From assembly GCA_958427355.1 (NCBI GenBank), contig CAUACA010000009.1:1-64000 (forward strand): 64,000 bases of DNA. Reading direction: 5' to 3'. The stretch's first letter is position 1. Each line of letters opens with the position of its first letter. The translations under genes were made by a program, and so were the position numbers. The notes under the pieces were generated by a model. That model saw only the letters and a program-made list of their open reading frames with translations. It had not been told where the DNA came from and did not search any database. The stretch is from an uncultured Collinsella sp. Lineage in GTDB: Bacteria > Actinomycetota > Coriobacteriia > Coriobacteriales > Coriobacteriaceae. Positions 52,236 through 61,740 of the stretch are shown one piece after another.

Positions 52236-52599
52236 GGGGGCGACTGGTTTCGACACGATAGCTCTGAGAGAGGAAGCAAGCCGAGGTCTCCTCGCCTCGT
52301 TAAACAGGGGTACCGTCAAATTGAATTGACAACAACTCTTCTTTTGAGCCTATGGCTCTCGCTGCTTAGTTTATAGCGGCGCGTCAACCCGGTGATTTCC
52401 CCGACACCGGCGCGACGTCATTTTAGGGGAATGCTCCTGCGCACGTAATCGGTATGGCGCAGGCTAAGACCGAACCGGTTAGGACGCCGCGAGCGTGTCG
52501 CTGCGCGCAAAGCGTCCGAGACAAAATCAGCGACTGAGCTTGGAGATGCCAATCAGGGGGCTTTCGTGGACCGGAGTTCGATTCTCCGCGCCTCCACCA
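52236..52599 (+). ncRNA. ssrA: tmRNA
   Basis: The 5' end GGGGGCGACTGGTTTCGACA and the 3' end GGAGTTCGATTCTCCGCGCC-TCCACCA form the alanine tRNA-like part. The resume frame at about 52331 encodes DNNSSFEPMALAA followed by TAG, an actinobacterial-type tag. Pseudoknot-like GC hairpins lie between. tmRNA rescues stalled ribosomes with SmpB. The CCA is encoded. Confidence 0.95.
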
Positions 52600-52608
52600 T
52601 AAGTAACA

Positions 52609-52646
52609 GGCAGGTAGATACTCATATCTACCTGCCTTTTTATTTA
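52609..52646 (+). terminator. Terminator of tmRNA
   Basis: GGCAGGTAGATA and TATCTACCTGCC form a perfect stem, followed by TTTTTATTTA. Confidence 0.92.
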
Positions 52647-52655
52647 TTGTCCGTA

Positions 52656-52904
52656 CCGCGGAGAATCGAACTCTGTGCAGGGCGCGGGCGTAAAGAAAAC
52701 GCGTAAGCGTTTTTAGCCCGCGGGCGAGGACGCCGGCAGGCGGCCGAAGCCGGTGCGGATTTGCGAAGCAAATACGCGGATTCTCCGCGCAATGCCCCAG
52801 CCCAGAACAGATGCGATGTTTATCGAATCTCAGCCTGCCATGCGCCGCATCAACGGAACCCCAAACCCGCGGAGAATCGAACTCTGTGCAGGGCGCGGGC
52901 GTTA
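52656..52904. repeat. Direct repeats carrying an inverted tmRNA T-arm
   Basis: The 34-bp sequence starting CCGCGGAGAATCGAACTCTG occurs at 52656 and 52867, 211 bp apart. Each copy contains CGCGGAGAATCGAACTC, the exact reverse complement of 17 bases of the tmRNA T-arm (52574-52590). They look like remnants of attachment-site or tRNA-end duplications. The 211-bp segment between them holds only short hairpins. Confidence 0.7.
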
Positions 52905-52929
52905 AGCAAACGCTACGGCAACGCAGGGT

Positions 52930-53200
52930 GGGACGCGCTTTCCCAATGGCGGCCCAGGCGGAAAGTGCGTCCCGGAGTCCGCACTCAGACTGGGACGTGG
53001 TTTCCGGATGGCACATCAAGTGGAAACCGCATCCCGGAATCCTCATTCGGAATGGGATGCATTTTCCGGATGGGCTGTTGACGGAAAGCTCATCCCGGAA
53101 TCCGCGCTCAGAACGGGACGCGCTTTCCCAACGGCAGTCCAAGCGGAAAGCTCATCCCGGAATCCCGTCTCAAACTGGGACGCGCTTTCCGCTCCATCTC
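52930..53200. repeat. Tandem array of 62-bp hairpin units
   Basis: GGGACGCGCTTTCC or variants recur at 52930, 52992, 53054, 53115 and 53177. Within each unit it pairs with a GGAAAG..CRTCCC arm about 16 bp further on. The spacers follow the pattern GGAATCC-N4-TC-N-GAAT. No open frame with a ribosome binding site covers the array. Confidence 0.8.
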
Positions 53201-53277
53201 CTCAACTCCAAAACCTATGCGCCCTCCATTCCAAAACTGGGTAGAAGAAAGCCAAAACGAAACAGCAGGAGGTCAAC

Positions 53278-54156
53278 ATGACTGCAGAAGATAAGGCAAA
53301 GAACGCCGGCAAGGTCGCGCTCGTCCTGGAGGGCGGTAGTTTTCGCGGGCAGTTTACTGCGGGCGTGCTCGACGTTCTCATGGAGGCCGGCGTCGAGATT
53401 CCGGCTGTCTACGGTGTATCGGCCGGCGCCCTCAACGGCGTGAACTATAAGTCGCACCAGATCGGCCGTGCCAACCGCATCAACCTGGCTTTCTGCAACG
53501 ACAGCCGCTTCATGGGCGCCGCATCGTTTGCGTCCACGGGCTCCATTGTGGGTTACGACTTTATCTTCAACGATGTCCAGGACCGCCTAGATCCCTTTGA
53601 CAACGAGACGTTCGACGCAAGCCCCATCGAGATGTACGCCGTCGCGACGGACATGCTCTTTGGAACCGCCACGTACCTGCCGGTCAAAAGCGCCGTACTT
53701 GACCTCGACGCTGTTCGCGCCTCGACGTCGCTGCCGCTGGTGACGCCGCCGGTCGAGATTGACGGGCACAAATACGTCGACGGCGGCGTAGCCGATTCGG
53801 TTCCTATCGAGCATGTGCTCGAGGAGGCGGGCTTCGACCGTGCGGTCGTCATCGTCACGCAGGACCGCTCGTACGAGAAAAAGCCCTACGAGTTTATGCC
53901 CGCCGCGCGCGCCCGCTATGCCGACTACCCCTATCTGCTCGAGGCTATCGAGACGCGCCACGACCGTTACAACATCCAGCGCATGCATCTGTGGAAGTAT
54001 GAGCGCGAGGGCCGTGCGCTGGTCGTTGCTCCGCAAAAGCCGGTCGAGGTCGGCCATGTCGAGCACGATCCGGCAAAGCTTTTGGACCTGTATATCCAGG
54101 GCCGTCAGGAGGCAAAGCGCCTGCTTGCGGAAATCCAAGAGTTCGTTGAGCGCTAG
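53278..54156 (+). CDS. Patatin-like phospholipase
   Basis: A 292-residue acyl hydrolase of the RssA/YjjU type. Oxyanion GGSFRG (about 20), nucleophile elbow GVSAG (about 47, YGVSAGALNG) and the catalytic Asp in VDGGVADSVP (about 168). It likely removes fatty acids from phospholipids at the inner face of the membrane. No signal peptide. AGGAGG lies 6 nt before the ATG. It stands alone behind the hairpin array. Confidence 0.9.
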   Translation: MTAEDKAKNAGKVALVLEGGSFRGQFTAGVLDVLMEAGVEIPAVYGVSAGALNGVNYKSHQIGRANRINLAFCNDSRFMGAASFASTGSIVGYDFIFNDVQDRLDPFDNETFDASPIEMYAVATDMLFGTATYLPVKSAVLDLDAVRASTSLPLVTPPVEIDGHKYVDGGVADSVPIEHVLEEAGFDRAVVIVTQDRSYEKKPYEFMPAARARYADYPYLLEAIETRHDRYNIQRMHLWKYEREGRALVVAPQKPVEVGHVEHDPAKLLDLYIQGRQEAKRLLAEIQEFVER

Positions 54157-54257
54157 CGACAGCGAACCCTCAAAAAAATGACAACAGCTAAAGAGCTGGA
54201 AAAATCACGGCTCGTGGATGACATGTGCAGAAACTCTGGTCGGAGTCAAAATACCTG

Positions 54258-54285
54258 TTGACTCGTACGGCGAGCGGGGTAATAT
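54258..54285 (+). promoter_or_regulatory. Promoter of rplM-rpsI
   Basis: TTGACT (54258-54263) and TAATAT (54280-54285) with a 16-bp spacer. The leader before rplM is about 60 nt. Confidence 0.75.
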
Positions 54286-54351
54286 GGACGGGTTACTTGC
54301 AGAGCCCCGTGAATCTCTGTAACAACACGTACTGTACATGGAGGAGTCTAA

Positions 54352-54795
54352 GTGATTTCGAAATCGACTCACTACGCCAAGCAGGGCGAGGTCCAGCGCA
54401 ACTGGGTTCTCGTCGACGCCGATGGTGCTGTCCTGGGCCGTCTTGCCACCCAGATCGCAATGATCCTGCGCGGTAAGAACAAGCCCCAGTTCACGCCCAA
54501 CAGCGACTGCGGCGACTTCGTTGTCGTCATCAACGCCGATAAGGTCCAGCTTACCGGTAACAAGGCCGACACGAAGACCTATTATCGCCACAGCGGCTAC
54601 AACGGCGGCCTCAAGGCTGAGAGCTTCCGCCAGGCTATGGAGAAGCACCCGGAGAAGGTCATCGAGCGCGCCGTTCGCGGTATGCTGCCCAAGACTACCC
54701 TCGGCCGTGCCCAGATGACCAAGCTTAAGGTCTACGCTGGTGCCGAGCATCCGCATGCTGCCCAGAACCCCACGAAGATTGAGCTGGAGGCTTAA
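54352..54795 (+). CDS. rplM: 50S ribosomal protein L13
   Basis: A 147-residue L13, an early assembly protein of the large subunit. Diagnostic parts are [50 protein letters not shown] and [23 protein letters not shown] start (54352) with GGAGGAG upstream. It is followed after 2 bp by rpsI, the universal pair. Confidence 0.97.
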   Translation: MISKSTHYAKQGEVQRNWVLVDADGAVLGRLATQIAMILRGKNKPQFTPNSDCGDFVVVINADKVQLTGNKADTKTYYRHSGYNGGLKAESFRQAMEKHPEKVIERAVRGMLPKTTLGRAQMTKLKVYAGAEHPHAAQNPTKIELEA

Positions 54796-54797
54796 AG

Positions 54798-55193
<396 letters not shown>

Positions 55194-55224
55194 GGTTTTA
55201 TCTCCTTTCGAGATACAATGTACA

Positions 55225-55267
55225 AGCGGGGCCTGCCGATTGCTCGGCGGGTCCCGCTTTTCTTTTT
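55225..55267 (+). terminator. Terminator of rplM-rpsI
   Basis: AGCGGGGCCTGCCGA pairs with TCGGCGGGTCCCGCTT (one bulge) and is followed by TTTCTTTTT. Confidence 0.88.
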
Positions 55268-55316
55268 CGACTAGGGTGGGCGGTTGCATATCGCCTGCTA
55301 GGGAAGGAGCAATCCT

Positions 55317-56654
55317 ATGCCCCAGAACATCTTCGGTACCGACGGCGTCCGTGGCGTCGCCAACGCCGACCTCTCGTGCGACCTCGCGTTTCGCCTGGGC
55401 CGCGCGGCGACCAAGTTCCTTGGTCCGGATATCTGCATCGGCCGTGACACGCGCCTTTCGGGCACCATGCTCGAGAGCGCTCTGACCGCCGGCATTATGG
55501 CCGAGGGCGGCCGTCCGCACTGCTGCGGCGTCATCCCCACGCCTGCCGTGGCACTGCTCACCGTTCAGAACGAGCTCGACGGCGGCATCGTCATCTCTGC
55601 TTCGCATAATCCGCCGGAGTTCAACGGCATCAAGTTCTTTAGCCGCAAGGGTATGAAGCTTCCCGATGCTGTCGAGGAAGAGATCAGCGCCTGGGTCATG
55701 TCCGAGGAAGCCATGGCTGCCGACACGCTGCCGACCGGTGCCGGCGTGGGCCACATCATCAAGATGAAGGACGCTCGCAAGGCATACGTCGACCACGCCA
55801 TCGATACGCTTGATGGCCTGAGGCTCGACGGCCTGGTCGTTGCCGTCGACTGCGGCCACGGTGCTTCTTGCCAGACCACGCCCGCCGCGCTGCAGCGCCT
55901 GGGCGCCACGGTCCATGCCATCAACACCGATTACTGCGGCACTGACATTAACGTTGAGTGCGGCTCTACGCACCTTGAGCCCCTGCGCGAGCTCGTGCTG
56001 CGCACCCACGCCGATATCGGCTTGGCCCACGACGGCGACGCCGACCGCGTGCTGTTCGTGGACAGCGAGGGCAATGAGATCGACGGTGACTACATCCTGG
56101 CTATCTGCGGTTCTGATCTCGCCGCTCGCGGCAAGCTCGCCAACTCCGAGATCGTCTCGACCGTCATGTGCAACCTGGGCTTCTCCATCGCTATGAAGGA
56201 GCAGGGCTTCGAGATGGTTCAGACCGCCGTGGGCGACCGCTACGTTCTGGAGCGCATGCTCGCGGACGGCGCCGTCATCGGCGGTGAACAGTCCGGCCAC
56301 ATCATTTTCCTGGAGCACAACACCACCGGCGACGGCTTGGTGACGGCTCTGCAGCTTCTGGCCGTGCTCAAGCGCACCGGTCGTACCCTCACCGATCTTG
56401 CCGGTATCATGAAGAAGTACCCGCAGGTACTCGTCAACGTGCATTCCGACAACAAGGCCGGTCTGGACGATTGCCAGCCCATCTGGGATGCCGTCGCTGC
56501 TGCCGAGAAGGAGCTTGACGGCCGCGGCCGCATTCTGGTGCGTCCGAGTGGCACCGAGCCGCTGGTCCGCGTGATGGCCGAGGCCGAGACGCACGAGCTG
56601 ACCCAGCGCGTTGTCGACGACATCGTCGAGGTTGTCAAGCGCGAACTTCCCTAA
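55317..56654 (+). CDS. glmM: Phosphoglucosamine mutase
   Basis: A 445-residue enzyme turning glucosamine 6-phosphate into glucosamine 1-phosphate for peptidoglycan. FGTDGVRGVAN at the N-terminus, phosphoserine loop ISASHNPPEFNGIKFF (Ser about 100), metal loop DGDADRVLFVD (about 240) and sugar loop GGEQSGH. The phosphate loop is RPSGTEPLVRVMAEAE. GAAGGAG precedes the ATG. A PTS EIIA gene and nagB follow on the same strand, so amino-sugar genes are grouped here. Confidence 0.96.
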   Translation: MPQNIFGTDGVRGVANADLSCDLAFRLGRAATKFLGPDICIGRDTRLSGTMLESALTAGIMAEGGRPHCCGVIPTPAVALLTVQNELDGGIVISASHNPPEFNGIKFFSRKGMKLPDAVEEEISAWVMSEEAMAADTLPTGAGVGHIIKMKDARKAYVDHAIDTLDGLRLDGLVVAVDCGHGASCQTTPAALQRLGATVHAINTDYCGTDINVECGSTHLEPLRELVLRTHADIGLAHDGDADRVLFVDSEGNEIDGDYILAICGSDLAARGKLANSEIVSTVMCNLGFSIAMKEQGFEMVQTAVGDRYVLERMLADGAVIGGEQSGHIIFLEHNTTGDGLVTALQLLAVLKRTGRTLTDLAGIMKKYPQVLVNVHSDNKAGLDDCQPIWDAVAAAEKELDGRGRILVRPSGTEPLVRVMAEAETHELTQRVVDDIVEVVKRELP

Positions 56655-56725
56655 TGGTCAAAAACGGGTGCCAAGTGGTAAACTGTTAAGGTTATTTTGG
56701 TTGATCGGTATGTCCGAGGGGGAGC

Positions 56726-57223
56726 ATGTTCACTAAAGTCCTAAGGTCTTTTGGTATGCGTGGTCGAGTCCTTACGCTGGATGCTCCCATCTCGGGCGAC
56801 GTCATTCCGCTTTCCGAGGTAAACGACCAGACGTTTGCCACCGGCCTTTTGGGCCAGGGCGTGGCGATTCAGCCCACCGGAACGCGTGTGATTGCACCGG
56901 CTGATGCCAAGGTCGAGGCCATTTTTCCCACGGGACACGCTGTTGCGCTTAACACGGTCGATGGCTTGGACGTGCTCATCCACGTTGGTTTGGATACCGT
57001 TCAGCTCGAGGGCAAGCACTTTACCGTACATGCGCAAGTGGGTGACATCGTCCATAAGGGCGATGTACTCATTGAGTTCGATCGCGAGGCAATTGCTGCC
57101 GAGGGCTATGATGTGACGGTTCCCATCTTGGTGTGCAACTCCGTTGAGTTCTCGAGTATCAAGGGCTCCGTTGGCGTGCATGTCGAAGAGATGGACCAGC
57201 TCATCGTTGCTCGCGAGCGCTAG
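56726..57223 (+). CDS. PTS glucose-type EIIA protein
   Basis: A 165-residue EIIA(Glc)-fold phosphocarrier. The phosphorylated histidine is in LDVLIHVGLDTVQLEG (about 90) and the partner His is in FPTGHAVAL (about 74). PISGDVIPLSEVNDQTFATG and GTRVIAPADAKVEAIFPTG are typical. It passes phosphate from HPr to an EIIBC not encoded here, and may also regulate other permeases. GAGGGGGAG lies upstream of ATG. The position between glmM and nagB suggests a role in N-acetylglucosamine or glucosamine uptake (inference). Confidence 0.92.
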   Translation: MFTKVLRSFGMRGRVLTLDAPISGDVIPLSEVNDQTFATGLLGQGVAIQPTGTRVIAPADAKVEAIFPTGHAVALNTVDGLDVLIHVGLDTVQLEGKHFTVHAQVGDIVHKGDVLIEFDREAIAAEGYDVTVPILVCNSVEFSSIKGSVGVHVEEMDQLIVARER

Positions 57224-57494
57224 CAAGTGCACGTGGCCATTAGCCTACAATTCAAACACGTTTACGGAGGGCGCCCTTGAAAGAGGACGCCCTCCGTGGC
57301 AAGATGGGATTTGTCCGAAGCCAAACAGCTTCGGGTCACCGTGGACGGGCAGGGGCCTCGACGCGGCTAGACACGAGACACATACATTACGCGACCTCGC
57401 CCTGGTGGCCGCACACGTTGGTTGCGGCCGACGCGGGCCGCGGGCAAGTGCTTGTAAGGGAGCCTTGCCTCTCTTGTACGAGAAAGGACGCGTA
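57224..57494 (+). other. Structured leader region of nagB
   Basis: 271 bp without a supported gene contain three hairpins: ACGGAGGGCG/CGCCCTCCGT (57264-57297), CCGAAGC/GCTTCGG (57315-57334) and GGCCGCA/TGCGGCC (57407-57429). AGAAAGGA near the end is the nagB ribosome binding site. The pattern is that of a structured 5' untranslated region, but it matches no RNA family I recognise (not glmS-like). Confidence 0.45.
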
Positions 57495-58223
57495 ATGAAG
57501 ATCATTAAAGCTAAAGACTACGAGGATATGAGCCGCAAGGCCGCTAATATCATCTCGGCGCAGGTTATCCTCAAGCCCGACTGTGTGCTGGGCCTTGCCA
57601 CCGGCTCCACCCCGATCGGTGCCTACAAGCAGCTCGCTGCTTGGTACGAGAAGGGCGACGTCGACTTTGCCGAGGTCAGCACCTACAACCTAGACGAGTA
57701 TCGCGGCCTTTCGCACGACGATCCCCAGAGCTATCACTACTTCATGCGTGAGAACTTCTTCGATCACATCAACATCGACCTTAACAACACGCATGTGCCC
57801 GACGGTTCCAACCCCGACGCCGCCGCTGCCTGCTCTGAGTACGACAAGATCGTCGCCGACGCCGGTTACCCGGATCTGCAGCTGCTCGGCATTGGCAACA
57901 ACGGCCACATCGGCTTCAACGAGCCCGATGACCACTTCTCCAAGGGTACGCACTGCGTCGACCTCACCGAGAGCACCATTCAGGCCAACAGCCGCCTGTT
58001 CGACAGCATCGACGATGTTCCCCGTCAGGCCTACACCATGGGCACTCAGACCATCATGTATGCCCGCATGATCCTGGTCGTCGCCAACGGTGAGGCCAAG
58101 GCTCAGGCCGTGCATGACATGTGCTATGGTCCGGTTACGCCCGAGTGCCCGGCTTCGATCCTGCAGCTGCACACCAACTGCGTTGTCGTTGCCGACGAGG
58201 CCGCCCTTTCGCTCTGCGAGTAG
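57495..58223 (+). CDS. nagB: Glucosamine-6-phosphate deaminase
   Basis: A 242-residue isomerase-deaminase giving fructose 6-phosphate and ammonia. LGLATGSTPIGAYKQLA binds the phosphate, STYNLDEYRGL carries the catalytic Asp (about 66), LGIGNNGHIGFNEPDD (about 128-143) holds the ring-opening histidine, and TMGTQTIMYARMI is typical of the C-terminal half. ATG 57495 follows AGAAAGGA; the longer upstream frame would cover the structured leader. It opposes GlmM in amino-sugar flux. Confidence 0.95.
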   Translation: MKIIKAKDYEDMSRKAANIISAQVILKPDCVLGLATGSTPIGAYKQLAAWYEKGDVDFAEVSTYNLDEYRGLSHDDPQSYHYFMRENFFDHINIDLNNTHVPDGSNPDAAAACSEYDKIVADAGYPDLQLLGIGNNGHIGFNEPDDHFSKGTHCVDLTESTIQANSRLFDSIDDVPRQAYTMGTQTIMYARMILVVANGEAKAQAVHDMCYGPVTPECPASILQLHTNCVVVADEAALSLCE

Positions 58224-58255
58224 CGCGAATCCTGCAGCTCGACATAGCCTTGCCT

Positions 58256-58283
58256 AAGGCCTCCGCTTTGCGGGGGCCTTTTT
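58256..58283 (+). terminator. Terminator of nagB
   Basis: AAGGCCTCCGC, TTT, GCGGGGGCCTT, followed by TTT. Confidence 0.88.
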
Positions 58284-58671
58284 GCTATCCTTTTCTGCCC
58301 ACTTGACCAAAATCTTGCCGCAAGCTTGACGAATGCCGGATGTCCAACAGCTTGATTCATTCCATACCAGATTCTATGCAAAAATGCCACTAGAAGGTCG
58401 TAGACGGTAGCGGGTGCTAGGCGAGTTGAATGACATGGCTGAACCTTGTTCATCTGCGTTACACTGCCGCTTAGATGGGACAAGCTGACAAGCTCATTTA
58501 CCTGCTTAAAGACCGATTAGTCGGGGGATTAATAACAATCGGCCCTCGCTGTACAAAAACTTGCCGCTTGCGTACCAAAAGACAACCTAAAACACAAGGT
58601 CGCTCTATTCATAGCGCGGCTTGTATGGTCTTGCGGCTACAGTGTCCATACGGTCGAGTTGAGGAGCGGGC
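58284..58671 (+). other. Gap before the BTAD regulator
   Basis: About 390 bp with moderate G+C and no supported gene or repeat. It must hold the promoter of the large regulator gene, but no convincing -35/-10 pair was found. Confidence 0.4.
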
Positions 58672-61671
58672 ATGGTAAACGATTTGAGCGGTATAGACGA
58701 CCTCGAGCTGATGCCGTTAGGCGGAGGCTATATGGTGCGACGCGAACGCTTGATGAATGAGCTTATCGCCAAGGGCCGAAAGGCCGGCATCGTGGTTCTT
58801 TATGCGCCCGACGGGTTTGGGAAGACCTCGGTGCTGCTGCAGTACACCCATGAGGTTAAATGCGACCCGACGCGAGGCCCCGTGCGGATTATCGAGGCCG
58901 ATCGCGCCACTGGGCGCGAGGTGTTTATGCAGCTCGAGGTGGTTACCGAAGAACTCAAAGACAAACCGCACTCCCTTATCGCAATTGATAATGTGCCAAA
59001 CCTCGATCAGCACGATACCGAAGACCTCATCGACAGGATTCGCGGCCTGCGCGCTATGGGGGTAGGGGTCTTTATTTCCTGCCGTCCTTCAAATCGTCAG
59101 CTGATTCACGGGCTGGGCGATTCGGTTAAGATCAATGCGCAGATGCTCAAGGTGCATGCCTATGAGTATTCGGCGTGGGCATCGGCGTTTTCGATCAGCA
59201 CATCGCTCGACTTTTATCAGCTCACGCAGGGCGTGCCCGAGCTCGTTTCGGCATTGCAGACGGGTCTGTATGGCCAAGGCGACGTAGCCGGTCTGCTCGA
59301 AAATGAGATTGTCAACGTATATGGCGCGGCACTTGTCGATCTGGCTTCGCTCGACAATAATGCGCTGTTTTGCGTGGCATGTCTCATGGTTTTGATGGGC
59401 GAGGGTAATATCGCAGAACTCGAGGCCTGTGGGGTAAGGCTGTCGATGGTCGACCAGTCCTACTTTGTACGCGACTACCCGATCTTTGGCTTGGACCCCG
59501 CCGAGCGGAGTTTTACGTGTCTGGGCACGGAGGATAACGGACGCTTGCGTTTGCGTAAGTTGGTGGCCGAGGTTCGCCCCGAACTTGTTCCGAGGGCGGC
59601 CCGGATTTTGCTTAAGGCGGGCCGATGCGATGCGGCGATGGGCCTGGCGGACGCCTTTTTGGACCGTGAGGCGGTTCTTGAACTTGCTGGGCAGTATGGG
59701 GTCGATCTGGCTCTGACGGGGCACGGGGCCGATATCTGCCGAGCAGCGCTGGGCACGATCGGTGCCGACGATCCGGCTCCAGAGCCAACGCCTGCCGAGG
59801 CACTTGGCGTATATCTGGCAGCGGTCAGCGTGTCCAATACAAAGCTCGCCCGCTATATGGCATCGGTTATCGAGCGCGGGGGCGAACGGGCGGCCTGCGA
59901 AATAGATCCTGTTTCATGGAGGGTGGCCCAGACACTGACGGCTGTTTGCTATGGGGACAACGGGCTTGGGCTTCCTGCGAACCTGGCCGTGCCAGAAATC
60001 GAGACATCCCATACCGCACTCGATATGTTGTCTGCGCATATCGAGGTCAAGCGCTGCCTGACCGAGCAGGGAGATGACGGCGGCGTTCTACAGCAGCTCA
60101 AAACGAGCAGGGCCTACGACTGCGAGCTCGACATCGCGGGGATTGTTATACAGGCCGATAGCATGCTGGTGGAGCTCTTTGACGGGTCGTTTGCGGGAAC
60201 CGACGAGCGCGACGACGAGATGACGGTGGTGCGGGAGGCGCTCGACGTACGTGGGCTTAAGGCGATGGCTATCTGGGTGCGCATGGTGTTGGCGGCGCGG
60301 CGGCTCCTTTCCGGCTTGCCGGTAACCGACGACGCGGCGTTCAACGAGCTCGATCGTTTTGCCGTGCGCATGCGCGACAACCAGATTCAGCTGTTTGGCC
60401 TGTTGCTAGAAGGCTGGCAGTCGCTGGCAGAGGGACGGCCGGTTAATGCAAAGTTCCGTGCGGTCCAAGTGCTCAAACTTGCCGAGGAGTCGATTGCGTA
60501 CATGCGCGATAACGCATTGCTGCTGGAGCGCGCGGCGTATCTGCGTAACACCTCGATGGTTTCGGTACGCGAGGAAGCGGAGCTACTCGATATAAGCCAG
60601 ACGCAGGTTGGTGGCGCAGAAGCCTGGATGGTGGCGCTGCATTTGGCCTGTGCGGGCCGAGACAGTGACCTTGCAGCCTGGATGTCCATGAATCGTGCGG
60701 GGATTCTAGAGCCATCGTATCGGCTCTTTGCGCGCCTTGCCATGCATTGTCTGGGCGAGCCGGCGGGCAGGATACGCAAGAAGCTTCCCGTGCGCGAGCT
60801 GTCGCGGTACTCGCTGCGCGACGATTTGGAAGGGGAGGGCAAGCGCCTGTTCCAGGCCGGCGAGGTTGAAGCGGTTGATACCATCGACCATATCGAGATT
60901 CGCATGTTTGGTGCGTTTCGCGCCGAGCGCGACGGGTTTCCCATCACGGACAAAATGTGGCGCCGCAAGAAGGCGGCGACACTTGCCGAGCGGCTTGCGC
61001 TGGGCATGGATGCGCTCGTCGATCGTGAGACGCTGGCCATGGAGCTGTGGCCCCATGCCGAGTTCAATAGCGCCCGCAATAACCTGTACTCGACGATATC
61101 GCGCTTGCGGTCGGCTTTGGGGCCGACGCCGGATGGCAAGTCGTGTGTGCTCATCCAAAATGAATGCATCGGACTCAACGGCGACTACGTCAAGACCGAT
61201 GTGCGGCTGTTTGACCAGATAAGCCGCGAGATTTTGGGAAATCGCACGGGTGCGCGCGGGCCCCATTTAGTTGAGCTGTGCCTTAAGATTGAGCAGCTTT
61301 ATGCCGGACCGCTGTATGTTCCCAATGGCTGTAATCCCACCTACTTTTTGCGCATGCGGCGCATTATGCAGTCAAAGTACATCGATTGCATGATTAAGGG
61401 AGCAAATGCCGCTCTAGAAGAAAACGATCTGCAGTCGGCGATTTGGCTGGCGGAGTCGGGGCTTCGACAGGAAACGGCGCGTGAGGATATGGTGCGCTGC
61501 GCCATGCGCGTCTACAGTGCGGCGGGGCGGCGGCGCGATATCGTCGAGCTGTACAGCGGGCATATGCACCACCTGAGGGAGCAGGTCAATGGCGTGCCCG
61601 AGCCCGAGACGCGGCGCCTATACGAGCGCTTGGTGGAGGGGCGGCTCAATCGCGTGCTGGTCGAGCGATAA
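58672..61671 (+). CDS. Large STAND-like regulator with OmpR-type and BTAD domains
   Basis: A 999-residue protein. An N-terminal P-loop (LYAPDGFGKTSVLL, Lys51) and Walker B-like SLIAIDNVPNL (about 102) form an NTPase, then a long helical region (about 250-730) with tetratricopeptide-like character. Near residue 745 begins an OmpR-type winged helix (IEIRMFGAFRAERDGFPITD ... LAMELWPHAEFNSARNNLYS), followed by a BTAD helical domain to the end. This layout is that of MalT/SARP-like signal-integrating regulators. The N-terminal NTPase with C-terminal DNA binding suggests ligand-triggered oligomerisation. GAGGAG precedes the ATG; the target genes are unknown. Confidence 0.8.
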   Translation: MVNDLSGIDDLELMPLGGGYMVRRERLMNELIAKGRKAGIVVLYAPDGFGKTSVLLQYTHEVKCDPTRGPVRIIEADRATGREVFMQLEVVTEELKDKPHSLIAIDNVPNLDQHDTEDLIDRIRGLRAMGVGVFISCRPSNRQLIHGLGDSVKINAQMLKVHAYEYSAWASAFSISTSLDFYQLTQGVPELVSALQTGLYGQGDVAGLLENEIVNVYGAALVDLASLDNNALFCVACLMVLMGEGNIAELEACGVRLSMVDQSYFVRDYPIFGLDPAERSFTCLGTEDNGRLRLRKLVAEVRPELVPRAARILLKAGRCDAAMGLADAFLDREAVLELAGQYGVDLALTGHGADICRAALGTIGADDPAPEPTPAEALGVYLAAVSVSNTKLARYMASVIERGGERAACEIDPVSWRVAQTLTAVCYGDNGLGLPANLAVPEIETSHTALDMLSAHIEVKRCLTEQGDDGGVLQQLKTSRAYDCELDIAGIVIQADSMLVELFDGSFAGTDERDDEMTVVREALDVRGLKAMAIWVRMVLAARRLLSGLPVTDDAAFNELDRFAVRMRDNQIQLFGLLLEGWQSLAEGRPVNAKFRAVQVLKLAEESIAYMRDNALLLERAAYLRNTSMVSVREEAELLDISQTQVGGAEAWMVALHLACAGRDSDLAAWMSMNRAGILEPSYRLFARLAMHCLGEPAGRIRKKLPVRELSRYSLRDDLEGEGKRLFQAGEVEAVDTIDHIEIRMFGAFRAERDGFPITDKMWRRKKAATLAERLALGMDALVDRETLAMELWPHAEFNSARNNLYSTISRLRSALGPTPDGKSCVLIQNECIGLNGDYVKTDVRLFDQISREILGNRTGARGPHLVELCLKIEQLYAGPLYVPNGCNPTYFLRMRRIMQSKYIDCMIKGANAALEENDLQSAIWLAESGLRQETAREDMVRCAMRVYSAAGRRRDIVELYSGHMHHLREQVNGVPEPETRRLYERLVEGRLNRVLVER

Positions 61672-61703
61672 AAAACGGGCACCCGAAGTACTTGGGCACC
61701 CGT
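61671..61703 (-). terminator. Terminator of yhbY (minus strand)
   Basis: On the minus strand ACGGG-TG-CCC and GGG-TG-CCCGT enclose AAGTACTTC, followed by TTTTTT. It may also slow plus-strand transcription from the BTAD gene. Confidence 0.75.
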
Positions 61704-61740
61704 AAGCTTGCTATGTGTTGGCTCGCCGGATCATTGGCTC

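Noticed and set aside
52423..53142. 239-codon minus-strand open frame across tmRNA end and hairpin array
   Set aside because: Its sequence is made of the repeats and the tmRNA antisense; no start signal.
52930..53200. CRISPR array from the 62-bp tandem units
   Set aside because: The whole unit repeats, including the supposed spacer; there are no unique spacers.
57224..57494. glmS-type ribozyme before nagB
   Set aside because: The gene is the deaminase, not the synthase, and the conserved ribozyme core is not seen.
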